DNA of 64,000 nucleotides from the NCBI RefSeq assembly GCF_025854275.1, contig NZ_CP107567.1:5022001-5086000 (forward strand), written 5' to 3'. The notes beneath the pieces were generated by a model that worked only from the letters and a program-made list of their open reading frames with translations, was not told the origin of the DNA and did no database searches. This DNA is from Streptomyces peucetius (GTDB lineage Bacteria > Actinomycetota > Actinomycetes > Streptomycetales > Streptomycetaceae). Positions within the stretch are counted from its first letter, which is position 1. Each line of letters opens with the position of its first letter. Position numbers and translations under genes: made by a program. This document shows, piece by piece, positions 9,826-18,822 of the stretch.

Positions 9826-11027
9826 CCACACCCCGAACGGGCGCCGGGGAACTCGGCGATCCGGAGCTCAGCGGTGCCCAGCTCGCCGAGCCCGGCGCCG
9901 TCACCATCGTCGTCCCGACGTTCAACGAGTCGGGCAACATCCGTGAACTGCTGCGCAGGCTCACCGAGTCGGTGCCCGCCCGGCTGCCCTGCGAGGTCCT
10001 GTTCGTCGACGACTCCACCGACGACACCCCGGACGTCATCCGCGACGCCGCGCAGGACTGCCCGTTCCCCGTCGGCGTGCTGCACCGGGACACCCCCGAC
10101 GGCGGGCTCGGCGGCGCCGTCGTGGAGGGCATACGGAAGGCCGGGTCCGACTGGATCGTCGTCATGGACGCCGACCTCCAGCATCCGCCCGCGCTCGTAC
10201 CGGAGCTGGTCGCCGCGGGAGAACACGCGGGCGCGGACCTCGTCGTCGCCAGCCGCTACATCCGCGGCGGCAGCCGCGAGGGCCTCGCCGGCGGCTACCG
10301 CATCGCCGTCTCACGCGGTGCCACGTGGCTGACCAGAGCCCTGTTCCCGCGGCGGCTGCGCGGCATCAGCGACCCGATGAGCGGCTTCTTCGCGATCCGG
10401 CGCAGCGTGGTGACGGCGGACGCCCTGAAGCCGCTCGGCTACAAGATCCTCCTGGAGCTGGCGGTGCGCTGCCGGCCGGAGACGGTCGCCGAGGTGCCGT
10501 TCGTCTTCCAGGACCGGTTCGCCGGCGAGTCCAAGTCGACGGCCAGGGAGGGCATGCGCTTCATCAGCCATCTCGCCGGGCTGCGCACCGCGTCCCCGAT
10601 CGCCAGGATGGTCGCGTTCGGGCTGATCGGGCTGACCGGCTTCGTGCCGAACCTGCTCGCACTGCATCTGCTCACCGGCGCGGGAATGCACTACCTGCCG
10701 GCCGAGATCGTGGCCAACCAGTTCGGCGTCGTCTGGAACTTCCTCCTCATCGAGGTGCTGCTGTTCCGCGACCGCAGACGCCACCGGCACTGGGCGGACC
10801 GGGCCGGCCGCTTCGCGCTGCTCGCCAATGCCGATCTGCTGCTGCGCATCCCGCTGATCGCACTGTTCGTGTCCTGGCTGGGCATGGCGGTGCTGCCCGC
10901 GACGGCGCTGGCGCTGCTGACCACGTTCGTCCTGCGGTTCGCCGCGACGGAGGCGCTGGTGTACCTGCCGCGCCGCAAGAGCGCGGCAGCGCGCGTCGCG
11001 AAGGCCGACGCGCCCGCCGGCACCTGA
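9822..11027 (+). CDS. Dolichyl-phosphate-mannose-synthase-like GT2 fused to GtrA membrane domain
   Basis: 401 residues from GTG 9822, again overlapping the previous stop by four bases. Residues ~25-250 are a DPM1-type GT2: TIVVPTFNESGNIRELL, CEVLFVDDSTDDTPDV, WIVVMDADLQHPP (the metal-binding DAD), SRYIRGGS, SDPMSGFFAIRR, and FVFQDRFAGESK. Residues ~265-385 are four helices of the GtrA family (FGLIGLTGFVPNLLALHLL onward). The enzyme should charge polyprenyl phosphate with a hexose, and GtrA domains are thought to flip or present such lipid-sugars. It is the natural donor source for the preceding PMT-like enzyme. Confidence 0.9.
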   Translation: MTTPRTGAGELGDPELSGAQLAEPGAVTIVVPTFNESGNIRELLRRLTESVPARLPCEVLFVDDSTDDTPDVIRDAAQDCPFPVGVLHRDTPDGGLGGAVVEGIRKAGSDWIVVMDADLQHPPALVPELVAAGEHAGADLVVASRYIRGGSREGLAGGYRIAVSRGATWLTRALFPRRLRGISDPMSGFFAIRRSVVTADALKPLGYKILLELAVRCRPETVAEVPFVFQDRFAGESKSTAREGMRFISHLAGLRTASPIARMVAFGLIGLTGFVPNLLALHLLTGAGMHYLPAEIVANQFGVVWNFLLIEVLLFRDRRRHRHWADRAGRFALLANADLLLRIPLIALFVSWLGMAVLPATALALLTTFVLRFAATEALVYLPRRKSAAARVAKADAPAGT

Positions 11028-11089
11028 ACCGCCGACGCGCCCGGCGCCACCCGGAACGCCTGGAACAGAGCCGTACGAAGGGAACCGCC

Positions 11090-13531
11090 ATGCCTCCACC
11101 GCCCAGGACCCGCCGCCGGCGACGCAGGACCGCGCTGCTCGCCGTCGGCGCCATGACCGCCGCGCTGCTGATGACCGCGCCGCAGGCCGCCCAGGCCGGG
11201 CCGCCGAACCTGATCTCCAACCCCGGCTTCGAGACGGCCGGCACCGGTGACATGCCGGCCTGCTGGTCGAAGTCCGGCTGGGGGGACAACGACTACGCCT
11301 TCGAGACGGTCGCGGACGCGCACTCCGGCACGAAGGCGATGAAGGTGTCCCTCACCCGCCGTGTCGACGGCGACCGCAAGGCCCTGATCACCGAGACGAC
11401 GGCCTGCGCGCCGCAGGTGACGCCGGAGAAGCAGTACGACCTGTCCCTCTGGTACAAGTCGACCACCCCCGACTCCTCCGTCACGCTCTTCCGGCACGAC
11501 ACCACGGCCGGCTGGCAGTACTGGACGGATCTGAAGACCCTCGAGACGAGCGCCGCGTACCAGCACGCCGAGGTCCGCACCCCCGCCGTTCCGCCCGGTA
11601 CCGACCGGATCGCCTGGGGCGTGTCCGTGTACGGCACCGGCTCGGTCACCACCGACGACTACGTGATGGAGGAGGTGACGGTCCCCGCCCCGGAACCGGG
11701 GTGCACGGGCACGGCCGAGGAGTGTGCGGACGGCCGCTGGGACGTCCTTCCGGTGCAGAACCCGGTGCGTTCCATGCACTCGGTGGTGATGCACAACGGC
11801 AAGGTGCTGCTCATCGCCGGCTCCGGAAACGATCCGCAGCTGTTCGAAGCAGGGAGTTTCACCTCCGCGGTCTACGACCCGGCGGACGGCAGCTATCGGG
11901 TGATCCCCACTCCGGACGACATGTTCTGCGCCGGACACGTCCAGCTCGAGGACGGCAGGGTTCTCATCATGTCGGGCAACAAGGGCTATCCGTCGGCGGA
12001 CGGCACCGTGGGCTACCAGGGGTACAAGGACTCCTACCTCTTCGACCCGGACACCGAGACGTACATCAAGACCAACGACATGAACGACGGCCACTGGTAT
12101 CCGTCGGCGACGATCCTCGGGAACGGTGACGTGATCTCCTTCGGCGGCCTGAAGGAGGACTCGACCGGCTCCGTGACCGCCGAGCGCTTCTCGGCCGCCG
12201 AGAACAAGTGGCTGCCGCTGTGGCAGGTCAACCAGACGTGGTCGTACTGGGGTCTGTACCCGTCGATGATCCTCATGCAGGACGGCCGCCTCTTCTACTC
12301 CGGCAGCCACGTGTTCGGCAACGGCACGCCCGGCACCGGAGCGGCGATCTACGACTACGACAACAACACCGTCACCGAGGTCCCGGGCCTGCAGAGCAAG
12401 GACGAGCGCGACCAGTCGGCGAGCGTCCTGCTGCCGCCCGCGCAGGACCAGCGGGTGCTCACGATCGGCGGCGGCAACATCGACTCAAACCCGGAGGCCA
12501 ACCGCCTCACCGACATCATCGACCTGAAGGACCCCGACCCGCAGTACGTGCACGGTCCTCTCGTCCCGCAGGGAACGGTCGACATGGGTGCGGGCCCCCA
12601 GCCGCAGACCGGCGCGCAGGGCAAGATGTACGTCTCGGCGGTGCTGCTGCCGGACGGCACGGTGCTGGAGACCGGCGGCGCCCTGCACAACAGGGCCAAC
12701 CCGGTGTACGAGGCGTCGATCTTCGACCCGGTGACCGAGACCTTCGATTCCGTCGCACCCGACCCGGAGGCACGCGGCTACCACTCGTCGTCGTTCCTGC
12801 TGCCGGACGGCCGGGTCATGTCGGTGGGGGACAACCCGGGCAACGGCTCGTGGAACCACAACGTGTCGGTCTACACGCCGCCGTATCTGCTCAAGGGGCC
12901 CCGGCCGCAGATCACTTCGGTGATCGACGGGGAGTGGACGTACGGGGACACCCAGCGGATCACGGTCGACCGGCCGATCGCGAAGGCGGAGCTGATCCGT
13001 CCGGCGGCGGTGACGCACTCCTCCGACCCCAACCAGCGTTTCGTGGACCTGCCGATGACCGTCGACGGCAACAACGTCGACCTCAACGTCACCAGCAACC
13101 CGAACCTGGCGCCGCCCGGCTGGTACATGCTCTTCGCCGTCGATGCGAACGGGGTTCCCTCGGTGGCCGAGTGGGTCCACCTCGGCGGTCCGCCGGCCAT
13201 GGCCCGCGCGGCGGCGGCCGAGCACCCCTCGGCCCACGTCCACGAATTCGCGGACGATCTGTCCGGAGCCACCAAGAAGCCCGGCAAGAAGCGCACTTCG
13301 GTCGAGGTCGACCCGCAGATCGCCGGCTGTGACCGGCACTACGGCAACGCGGGCGTCTGCGTCCCGACGGTCTTCCCGAAGAAGGTGAAGCCGACCACCG
13401 CGGCCCGGTGCGCCTGGCTGGCCGATCACGACTACGGCCGTCTGCGGGTCAACGGCGGGGACGACCCGCTGCGGCTGGATCCGAACCGGGACGGCGTGGC
13501 GTGCGGGAAGGGGGACGTGCGGAGGCGGTGA
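11090..13531 (+). CDS. Secreted galactose-oxidase-like radical copper oxidase with Excalibur-like tail
   Basis: 813 residues, ATG 11090. It has an Arg-rich n-region and a signal peptide ending near AQA. Residues ~38-195 are a jelly-roll carbohydrate-binding-like module (NLISNPGFE). The Kelch propeller (~215-590) and the C-terminal DUF1929 early-set domain (~600-690) follow. The expected copper site is intact: Cys280 (DDMFC) and Tyr337 (HWYPSAT) for the thioether cofactor, Tyr564-His565 (RGYHSSSF) and His643 (AVTHSSDPNQR). The last ~50 residues carry an LDPNRDGVACG calcium-binding Excalibur-like motif. The family oxidises primary alcohols of sugars and makes H2O2; Streptomyces GlxA does this beside cslA and is needed for the hyphal-tip glycan. 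By context this enzyme should act on the product of the upstream glycosyltransferases outside the cell. Confidence 0.88.
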   Translation: MPPPPRTRRRRRRTALLAVGAMTAALLMTAPQAAQAGPPNLISNPGFETAGTGDMPACWSKSGWGDNDYAFETVADAHSGTKAMKVSLTRRVDGDRKALITETTACAPQVTPEKQYDLSLWYKSTTPDSSVTLFRHDTTAGWQYWTDLKTLETSAAYQHAEVRTPAVPPGTDRIAWGVSVYGTGSVTTDDYVMEEVTVPAPEPGCTGTAEECADGRWDVLPVQNPVRSMHSVVMHNGKVLLIAGSGNDPQLFEAGSFTSAVYDPADGSYRVIPTPDDMFCAGHVQLEDGRVLIMSGNKGYPSADGTVGYQGYKDSYLFDPDTETYIKTNDMNDGHWYPSATILGNGDVISFGGLKEDSTGSVTAERFSAAENKWLPLWQVNQTWSYWGLYPSMILMQDGRLFYSGSHVFGNGTPGTGAAIYDYDNNTVTEVPGLQSKDERDQSASVLLPPAQDQRVLTIGGGNIDSNPEANRLTDIIDLKDPDPQYVHGPLVPQGTVDMGAGPQPQTGAQGKMYVSAVLLPDGTVLETGGALHNRANPVYEASIFDPVTETFDSVAPDPEARGYHSSSFLLPDGRVMSVGDNPGNGSWNHNVSVYTPPYLLKGPRPQITSVIDGEWTYGDTQRITVDRPIAKAELIRPAAVTHSSDPNQRFVDLPMTVDGNNVDLNVTSNPNLAPPGWYMLFAVDANGVPSVAEWVHLGGPPAMARAAAAEHPSAHVHEFADDLSGATKKPGKKRTSVEVDPQIAGCDRHYGNAGVCVPTVFPKKVKPTTAARCAWLADHDYGRLRVNGGDDPLRLDPNRDGVACGKGDVRRR

Positions 13532-13559
13532 GCGTCCGCCGCCGAGAGCGGACGTGGTA

Positions 13560-13590
13560 CGAGCCCTGCCGGCGGGACCGGCAGGGCTCG
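13560..13590 (+). terminator. Stem-loop terminator of the glycan operon
   Basis: A perfect 13-bp inverted repeat (13560-13572 and 13578-13590) with a 5-base loop lies 28 bases after the copper oxidase stop. It closes the four-gene operon and lies at the tail of the opposite-strand pseudogene. Confidence 0.85.
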
Positions 13591-13613
13591 GCCTGCTTGC
13601 GCTGCGGGGCCGG

Positions 13614-14551
13614 TCAGCCGGAGGTGCCCAGGGCCTGCATGTCGATCATGCCGAAGACCTGGTGGACGTAGATGTTGGTCAGCCTGGGGTTGCGGTAGTT
13701 CAGTGCCTTGTCGGCGACGACCGGCAGGTGGTATGCCCCGTCGGTGACCGCATGGTTGATCCGGCGGTGGATCTCGGCGGCCTTGCCGGGGTCCTTCTCC
13801 GCCGCGGCCCGGTCGAAGAGGCGTCCGAGCTCACCAGGCGCAGGGTGCCGCCCTTCTCGGCGGAGGCGTTGACGACGTGGCCGACCGCGGCGTTGAAACT
13901 CGGGTCACGGGTGGAGGCGTTCGCGCCGTTCTTCGTCCCCCCGGGCTTGTCGTCGCCCTGGTTGACGAGCAGGGCGGTGACGCCGCCACCGGTGGTGAGG
14001 GCGAGGGCGAGAGCGATCGCCGCGAGACGGCGGCGCCGGGCGCGGCCGGGCCGTCAGGACAGTCGCCTCGGAGGCGATCGAGATGCCGAAGTCGATCACC
14101 CGGGGCCCGTCGCCGGCGATCAGCACGTTCGACGGCTTGAGGTCCCGGTGGATCACCTCCGTGCCGTGAATGGCCTCCAGTGCCTCGGCCAGCCCGGCAC
14201 CCAGGACGAGGAGCGAGCGCCGGGGCCAGGCGCCGTGGGCGCGCACCGCCTCGTCGAGCGGCAGCCCCGGACGTAGGCGGTGGCGAGCCAGGCGGGCGAG
14301 CCGGTGGGATCGGCGTCGACCACGGCCGCGGTGAAGAATCCGGTGACGCGCCGGGCGGCCTCCACCTCGCGGGCGAAGCGGCGCTGGAAGTCCGGGTCCT
14401 CCGCCAGTTCGGCGCGCACCACCTTGACCGCGACCATCCGGCCGCTGGTGGAGCGCCCGAGGTACACGCGGCCCATCCCGCCGGCTCCCAGGCGCGCGAG
14501 AATCCGGTACCGCCCGACCCGGCGCGGATCTGCCGCATCCAGCTCCCGCAA
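13614..14551 (-). pseudogene. Remnant of a Ser/Thr protein kinase fused to an oligopeptide-type solute-binding protein
   Basis: Reading from 14551 down, the N-terminal half of a Hanks-type kinase is clear: YRILARLGAGGMGRVYLG, VAVKVVRAEL (ATP-site Lys), then ATAYVRG. A one-base deletion near 14268 shifts the frame, after which LPLDEAVRAHG, HRDLKPSNVLI and VIDFGISIASEATVLTA continue. The rest of the kinase is missing. Near 14030 it joins, in another frame, a basic membrane helix (RRRLAAIALALALTTGGG), a linker and GGTLRLVSSD, the opening of a family-5 solute-binding domain. After another deletion and frame change comes the C-terminus (LFDRAAAEKDPGKAAEIHRR to MIDMQALGTSG and stop). At least two large deletions and two or three frameshifts rule out function. 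The probable start is TTG 14551. Confidence 0.8.
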
Positions 14552-14757
14552 CGCCGCCCCCCGCTCCTGACCCCGCCCCGGCGGGATCGTCGGAGACGAT
14601 TACACCAGATCGTGCCGGGCCGACGCCTTGCGGCAACTTCCTTGCGGCCCCGTCCGGTTGCCGCCCGCCCCGCCGGGAGCGCGGTCCGCGTACCGGGACG
14701 GGGCCGGGGCCTGGACGTCCGGCGGCGACGTCAAGGCCCTTCCGGGCCGGTGAGGCG

Positions 14758-16512
14758 TCAGATGCGGTGCACGGTGTGCAGCGTCCTGGCGTACGTGCCC
14801 GTGCCGTCCAGCAGTGACGCGCCGCCGAGGTCGGACATCGTGGGGCCGTTGACCGTCTTGCGGCTGGACAGGAAACGGCGCACGCCGGCCGCGTCCTCGC
14901 CGAGGTAGATGCCGACGTGGTCGACCGTGGCGCTCACGCCGTCGTCGCCCGAGTCGGCGTTGAACAGCACCAGGTCACCGGGCTGCAGCTGCGTCGCGGC
15001 GGGCGGCGCGGTGCCGTCGGTCCGGTCGATGCGCACCCCGGGCGCGTGGTCCGCCATGTGCCGGGACTTGCGCGGGAGCCGGGTGCCGGACGTGTCCTCG
15101 CCCGCGGCCAGCGGAACGCCCATGTGGTAGCCGTAGACCATGCGCGTGTAGCCCGAGCAGTCGAGGTTGCCGCCCTGCTTGCTGGACGGCCCGGTCCAGG
15201 TGCCGTCGGGGAAGGTCCAGCCGAGGTTCATGTACTCGTGGAAGTCGGCGCCTTCGTAGCGGTCGCCCTGCGGGTCGAGGTAGCCGTACCCGGCCTCGCC
15301 CAGCACCTGCTTGTCCTTCGCCGGTCCCGTACCGCTGGTCACCGCCGGGGCGCCGGCGAGGAACATGGCGGCGTGGGCGAGGACGTCGGGGGCCGTGGAG
15401 CCGGCCCAGCCCCGTATCGTCTGCTCCAGCTCCGGCGTCCAGTTGCCGTCGAACGGCTGCGGCAGCACCCGTACCCAGTGCCGGTGCGTGACGCGGGGCG
15501 GCGCCTCCCAGGTGGCGGCGTCCACCTGGAAGCGGCTGACGATCAGCTTGACGGGCAGGTTGGTGCAGCCGTCGTTGGCCAGCGCCCGCAGACCCACCCG
15601 GCCGGCGCCGAAGGTGGAGTCGGTGACCTCGACGGCCCAGCCGGACGGCTCGGCGAGGTCCGACCGCCAGGCCTTGACCCGGATGAGGGTGCCCTCGCGG
15701 CGCACCCGGATCGTCCAGTCGGTCCCGGCGGGCACGTCCGCGGCGAGGGTGAGCGCGGTGGCCAGCTGGGTGACCTGGTCGTCGACCTCCTTCTCGACCC
15801 GCAGCTGCACGGCGCCCGAGGTGACGAACGACAGTCTGGCCCGGTAGTTGTTGTGCGAGTTCCGGTAGCCGAAGGACAGCGCGTACGAACAGGCCTGACC
15901 GGTGGGCACCTTGTCGAACCGGGCCACGGAACGGACGTCGACGTCGGTGATGCCGTCGTCGCGCACACTGGCGTGGCGGCTCGCGTAGTCGGTGGTGAGG
16001 GTGATGATGCCGCTGCCGGGCACGACCGAGTAGTCGGTCTCGTCGGGCCCGAGCGTGGACCAGCTGCCGCCGCCCGGTGTGCTGCCCCAGTAGCGGCGCT
16101 CCGCCTCAGGCAGTGACAGGTCCGGCAGGGTGCGCCCGAAGTCGTCCACGAAGGGCTTCTTGTTCTCGGTGAACGTCCTTTCCGGGCCGGGCAGTAGGAC
16201 GGTCCGCGCGCCGTGGGTCAGCAGGGCGACGCGTTCGCCGCCGGAGGTGATCTCGGTACGCTCCGGAGTCCCCGGCAGCACGGTGGCGGTGAGCGGAGTG
16301 TGCAGCGTCAGCCGGGAGAAGTGCGAGGCGTCCAGCGGGGCCTGCGTCACGGACGACAGGGCGGTGCCCGGGCCGGCGGGGGCCGCGAAAGGCTCGACGG
16401 CCGTGGCCGGCCCCGCGGCGCGGGCGGGGGCCGCGGTCAGGGCGCCGAGCGGGACGGAGGCGGCGGAGGCGGCGAGGACGGCGAGGAGGCCGCGCCGTGA
16501 GGTGTTCGACAT
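14758..16512 (-). CDS. Secreted (Tat) NlpC/P60-family protein with lectin-like module
   Basis: 584 residues, ATG 16512 (an earlier in-frame start at 16566 looks spurious). The N-terminus SNTSRRGLLAVLAASA is a twin-arginine signal. A central beta-rich region (~150-330) resembles a concanavalin/DUF1080-type sugar-binding fold (YWGSTPGGGSW, IRVRREGTLIRVKAW). The C-terminal ~150 residues are an NlpC/P60 papain-like domain: catalytic Cys near residue 451 in NLDCSGYTRMVYGY, QPGDLVLFN, and the His near 531 in VDHVGIYLGED. Such enzymes cleave gamma-D-Glu-diaminopimelate or similar bonds in the wall, and the added module may target it to a polysaccharide. The gene stands alone upstream of the tetR gene. 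Confidence 0.82.
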   Translation of the reverse strand: MSNTSRRGLLAVLAASAASVPLGALTAAPARAAGPATAVEPFAAPAGPGTALSSVTQAPLDASHFSRLTLHTPLTATVLPGTPERTEITSGGERVALLTHGARTVLLPGPERTFTENKKPFVDDFGRTLPDLSLPEAERRYWGSTPGGGSWSTLGPDETDYSVVPGSGIITLTTDYASRHASVRDDGITDVDVRSVARFDKVPTGQACSYALSFGYRNSHNNYRARLSFVTSGAVQLRVEKEVDDQVTQLATALTLAADVPAGTDWTIRVRREGTLIRVKAWRSDLAEPSGWAVEVTDSTFGAGRVGLRALANDGCTNLPVKLIVSRFQVDAATWEAPPRVTHRHWVRVLPQPFDGNWTPELEQTIRGWAGSTAPDVLAHAAMFLAGAPAVTSGTGPAKDKQVLGEAGYGYLDPQGDRYEGADFHEYMNLGWTFPDGTWTGPSSKQGGNLDCSGYTRMVYGYHMGVPLAAGEDTSGTRLPRKSRHMADHAPGVRIDRTDGTAPPAATQLQPGDLVLFNADSGDDGVSATVDHVGIYLGEDAAGVRRFLSSRKTVNGPTMSDLGGASLLDGTGTYARTLHTVHRI

Positions 16513-16587
16513 GGAGTCATGATCGGGCAGGGGGGTGCCGCCCGGTACGGCAGCCCCGGGAAACAACTTGCTCTCGGCGCCCGGGTG

Positions 16588-17220
16588 TCAGAGCCGCAGG
16601 CCGCCCTCGAGCACGTCCAGCGTGCGGTGCACGACGGCGACCAGGTCGTCCTGCTGGCCGCCCTCGCCCCAGTGGATCAGCGCCTCGCGCAGCGCGCCCA
16701 TGACGGCGGCGGTGAAGACCCGTACCTCCAGGTCGTCCGGTTCCCGGCCCGCCCGGTCGGCAATGGGGCGGGCGAGCAGCTGGGAGGTCTCCGCCATCGT
16801 CTCGGTCATCCGGGCGCGCAGGGCCGGAACCTCCAGCATGAGCCGGGTCCGCTGCTGCATCTCCTCGGGTTCGTTCTCGAGGATCGCGGCGACGGCCCCG
16901 GTCAGGATGACCCGCAGGGACTCGAGCGGCGGTTCGTCCGCGGGCCTTGCCCGCAGCACCGCCTCCATGACCGGGTCGTATTCGTCGGTGAGGACGATGT
17001 CTTCCTTGGTGGGGAAGTAGCGGAAGACCGTCGAGGGGGAGACCTCGGCCGCCGCCGCGATCTGCTCGACGGTGGTCGCGTCGTAACCCTGCTCGGCGAT
17101 CAGCCGGTACGTGGCCTTGCGGATCGCGATACGGGTCTTGAGCTTCTTGCGCTCCCGCAGCCCCATCGGGGGCTGGTGCTGTTCGAAGGGCAGAGGTGCG
17201 GTGGCGGCCATGGTCGTCAT
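16588..17220 (-). CDS. TetR-family repressor of the adjacent efflux pump
   Basis: 210 residues. The N-terminal helix-turn-helix reads ATYRLIAEQGYDATTVEQIAAAAEVSPSTVFRYFPTKEDI in overlapping parts, the standard TetR DNA-binding domain, and the C-terminal two thirds are helical ligand/dimer domain. ATG 17220 overlaps the stop of the MFS gene by four bases, so repressor and pump are translationally coupled from one promoter. The likely operator is the 30-base palindrome upstream of the pump gene. This gives an autoregulated pair induced by a pump substrate. Confidence 0.9.
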   Translation of the reverse strand: MTTMAATAPLPFEQHQPPMGLRERKKLKTRIAIRKATYRLIAEQGYDATTVEQIAAAAEVSPSTVFRYFPTKEDIVLTDEYDPVMEAVLRARPADEPPLESLRVILTGAVAAILENEPEEMQQRTRLMLEVPALRARMTETMAETSQLLARPIADRAGREPDDLEVRVFTAAVMGALREALIHWGEGGQQDDLVAVVHRTLDVLEGGLRL

Positions 17221-18725
17221 TGTCGGGCATCGGCCGCCGCCGGGGCCACGTCCGGGGCTCCGGGGACGAGGGCCTTTCGCGGCTTCGGCAGCAGGGCGGC
17301 CGCGAGGAGCGCCGTGACCAGTGCGGCGATCCCGCAGACGAGCAGTACCACGCCCATGCCCCTCACGTATGCGGCGTCCGCCGCAGCCGTGAGCGCCGGG
17401 TCACCCAGCAGATGCGCCGCGACCACGGAGTCACCGGCCGCCTCGGGCGCGTCCGCCGGCAGCCGGTTCTCGTAGACGGCCGCCAGCAGCGACCCGATGA
17501 GCGCGATCCCGACGGCGCTGCCGACCTGGCGGACGGTCGTCAGCAGCCCGGAGCCGGAGCCCGCGCGGTCCGGCGGCAGGGCGTCGATCGCGGCCGTCAT
17601 CGCGGGCACCATCGAGAAGCCGAATCCCAGTCCGGCGACCGACAGCCACACGGCGGTGAAGCCGTAGCCGCCGCCGACGGTGATGCGGCTGCCGAGGAAG
17701 CCCGCGAACGCGAGGACGACCAGTCCGGCGACGATTACCGCGCGGGCGCCGAACCGTTCGGCCAGCGGGCCGCTGCCCTTGGCGGCGACGACCAGTCCGC
17801 CCATCATCGGCAGGATCCGCAGTCCGGTGCCGAGGGCGTCGTTCCCGAGAACGGCCTGGAGGTACGGCGGGAGGACGAACATCAGCCCCGCGAGCACGAA
17901 CATGGCCAGGGTCACGGTCAGGGTGTTGAGCAGGAACGGCCGGTCGGCCAGGAGAGCCAGGTCGAGCATGGGGCGTGCGGAGCGCTTCTCCCGTACGACG
18001 AGCACGGTGATCAGCGCCGCGCCGGTGGCGAGGGCGGCGAGGACGACCGGGTCGGTCCAGCCGCGGACGGGCGCCTCGATGATCCCGTAGATCAGTGTGC
18101 CGAGACCGCCGGCGGTCAGGGCCGTGGCGAGGGCGCCGACCCGGGGCGATGCCGGGTCGCGGGTCTCGGGGAGCAGGAACAGGCAGGCGGTGATTCCGAT
18201 CGCGACCATCGGGATGTTGACGACGAAGACGGAACCCCACCAGAAGTGGTCCAGCAGCCACCCGCCGACGACGGGCCCGAGCGGCAGCCCGAGCGCGGAC
18301 GCGGCGGTGACGATGCCGACGGCCTTGGCGCGCTCCTCAGCCGAGAAGAGCGAGGGCACCACGGCCATGCCGAGGGGCATCACGAAGGCGGCGCCGACGC
18401 CCATCGCCGCGCGCGCGGCGATGACGGTGGTGACGTCACCGGCGAGCGCGCCCAGGACCGAGCCGGCCAGGAAAATCCCCAGGCCCGTCACCAGCATCCG
18501 CCGGCGGCCGAACCGGTCGCCGACGAGCCCGGCGGGCAGCATCAGGGCGGCGAAGACCACGACGTAACCGTCCGCCATCCACTGCTGCTCTCCCGTGGTG
18601 GCGCCGAGCTGTTCCGCCATGGTCGGCAGGGCGACGTTGAGGATGGTCATGTCGAAGCCCAGGACGAGCAGGCTCGCGACCATCGCGGCCAGCGCCCACC
18701 AGCGCCGGGGGCCGGGTGCGGACAT
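17217..18725 (-). CDS. MFS drug:H+ antiporter, DHA2 (14-TMS) family
   Basis: 502 residues, ATG 18725 preceded by GAAGGAGGTGCGCC, an excellent ribosome-binding site that decides the start over a codon 30 bases upstream. Fourteen predicted helices. MFS motif A is LVGDRFGRRRMLVTG between helices 2 and 3, with FDMTILNVALPTM in helix 1 as in EmrB/QacA-type pumps, and ALGLPLGPVVGGWLL is the antiporter motif C. The protein should export drugs or an endogenous metabolite using the proton gradient. It is co-transcribed with the downstream tetR gene. Confidence 0.92.
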   Translation of the reverse strand: MSAPGPRRWWALAAMVASLLVLGFDMTILNVALPTMAEQLGATTGEQQWMADGYVVVFAALMLPAGLVGDRFGRRRMLVTGLGIFLAGSVLGALAGDVTTVIAARAAMGVGAAFVMPLGMAVVPSLFSAEERAKAVGIVTAASALGLPLGPVVGGWLLDHFWWGSVFVVNIPMVAIGITACLFLLPETRDPASPRVGALATALTAGGLGTLIYGIIEAPVRGWTDPVVLAALATGAALITVLVVREKRSARPMLDLALLADRPFLLNTLTVTLAMFVLAGLMFVLPPYLQAVLGNDALGTGLRILPMMGGLVVAAKGSGPLAERFGARAVIVAGLVVLAFAGFLGSRITVGGGYGFTAVWLSVAGLGFGFSMVPAMTAAIDALPPDRAGSGSGLLTTVRQVGSAVGIALIGSLLAAVYENRLPADAPEAAGDSVVAAHLLGDPALTAAADAAYVRGMGVVLLVCGIAALVTALLAAALLPKPRKALVPGAPDVAPAAADARQ

Positions 18726-18740
18726 GGCGCACCTCCTTCG

Positions 18741-18770
18741 GAGAGTAAGTGTCAAGTGACAGTAACTCTC
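18741..18770 (-). promoter_or_regulatory. Putative TetR operator and promoter of the efflux operon
   Basis: A near-perfect palindrome: arms GAGAGTAAGTGTCA (18741-18754) and TGACAGTAACTCTC (18757-18770) match at 12 of 14 positions around a 2-base centre. It ends 15 bases upstream of the MFS start codon, so bound TetR would block both initiation and RNA polymerase passage. On the minus strand a TTGAGA hexamer overlaps the outer arm and could be the -35; the -10 is not clear. Confidence 0.75.
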
Positions 18771-18822
18771 AAAAGGAGGTGGGCGTCAATGTTTGCCTGT
18801 ATGTCCGCCGGTTCCCTCCGGC

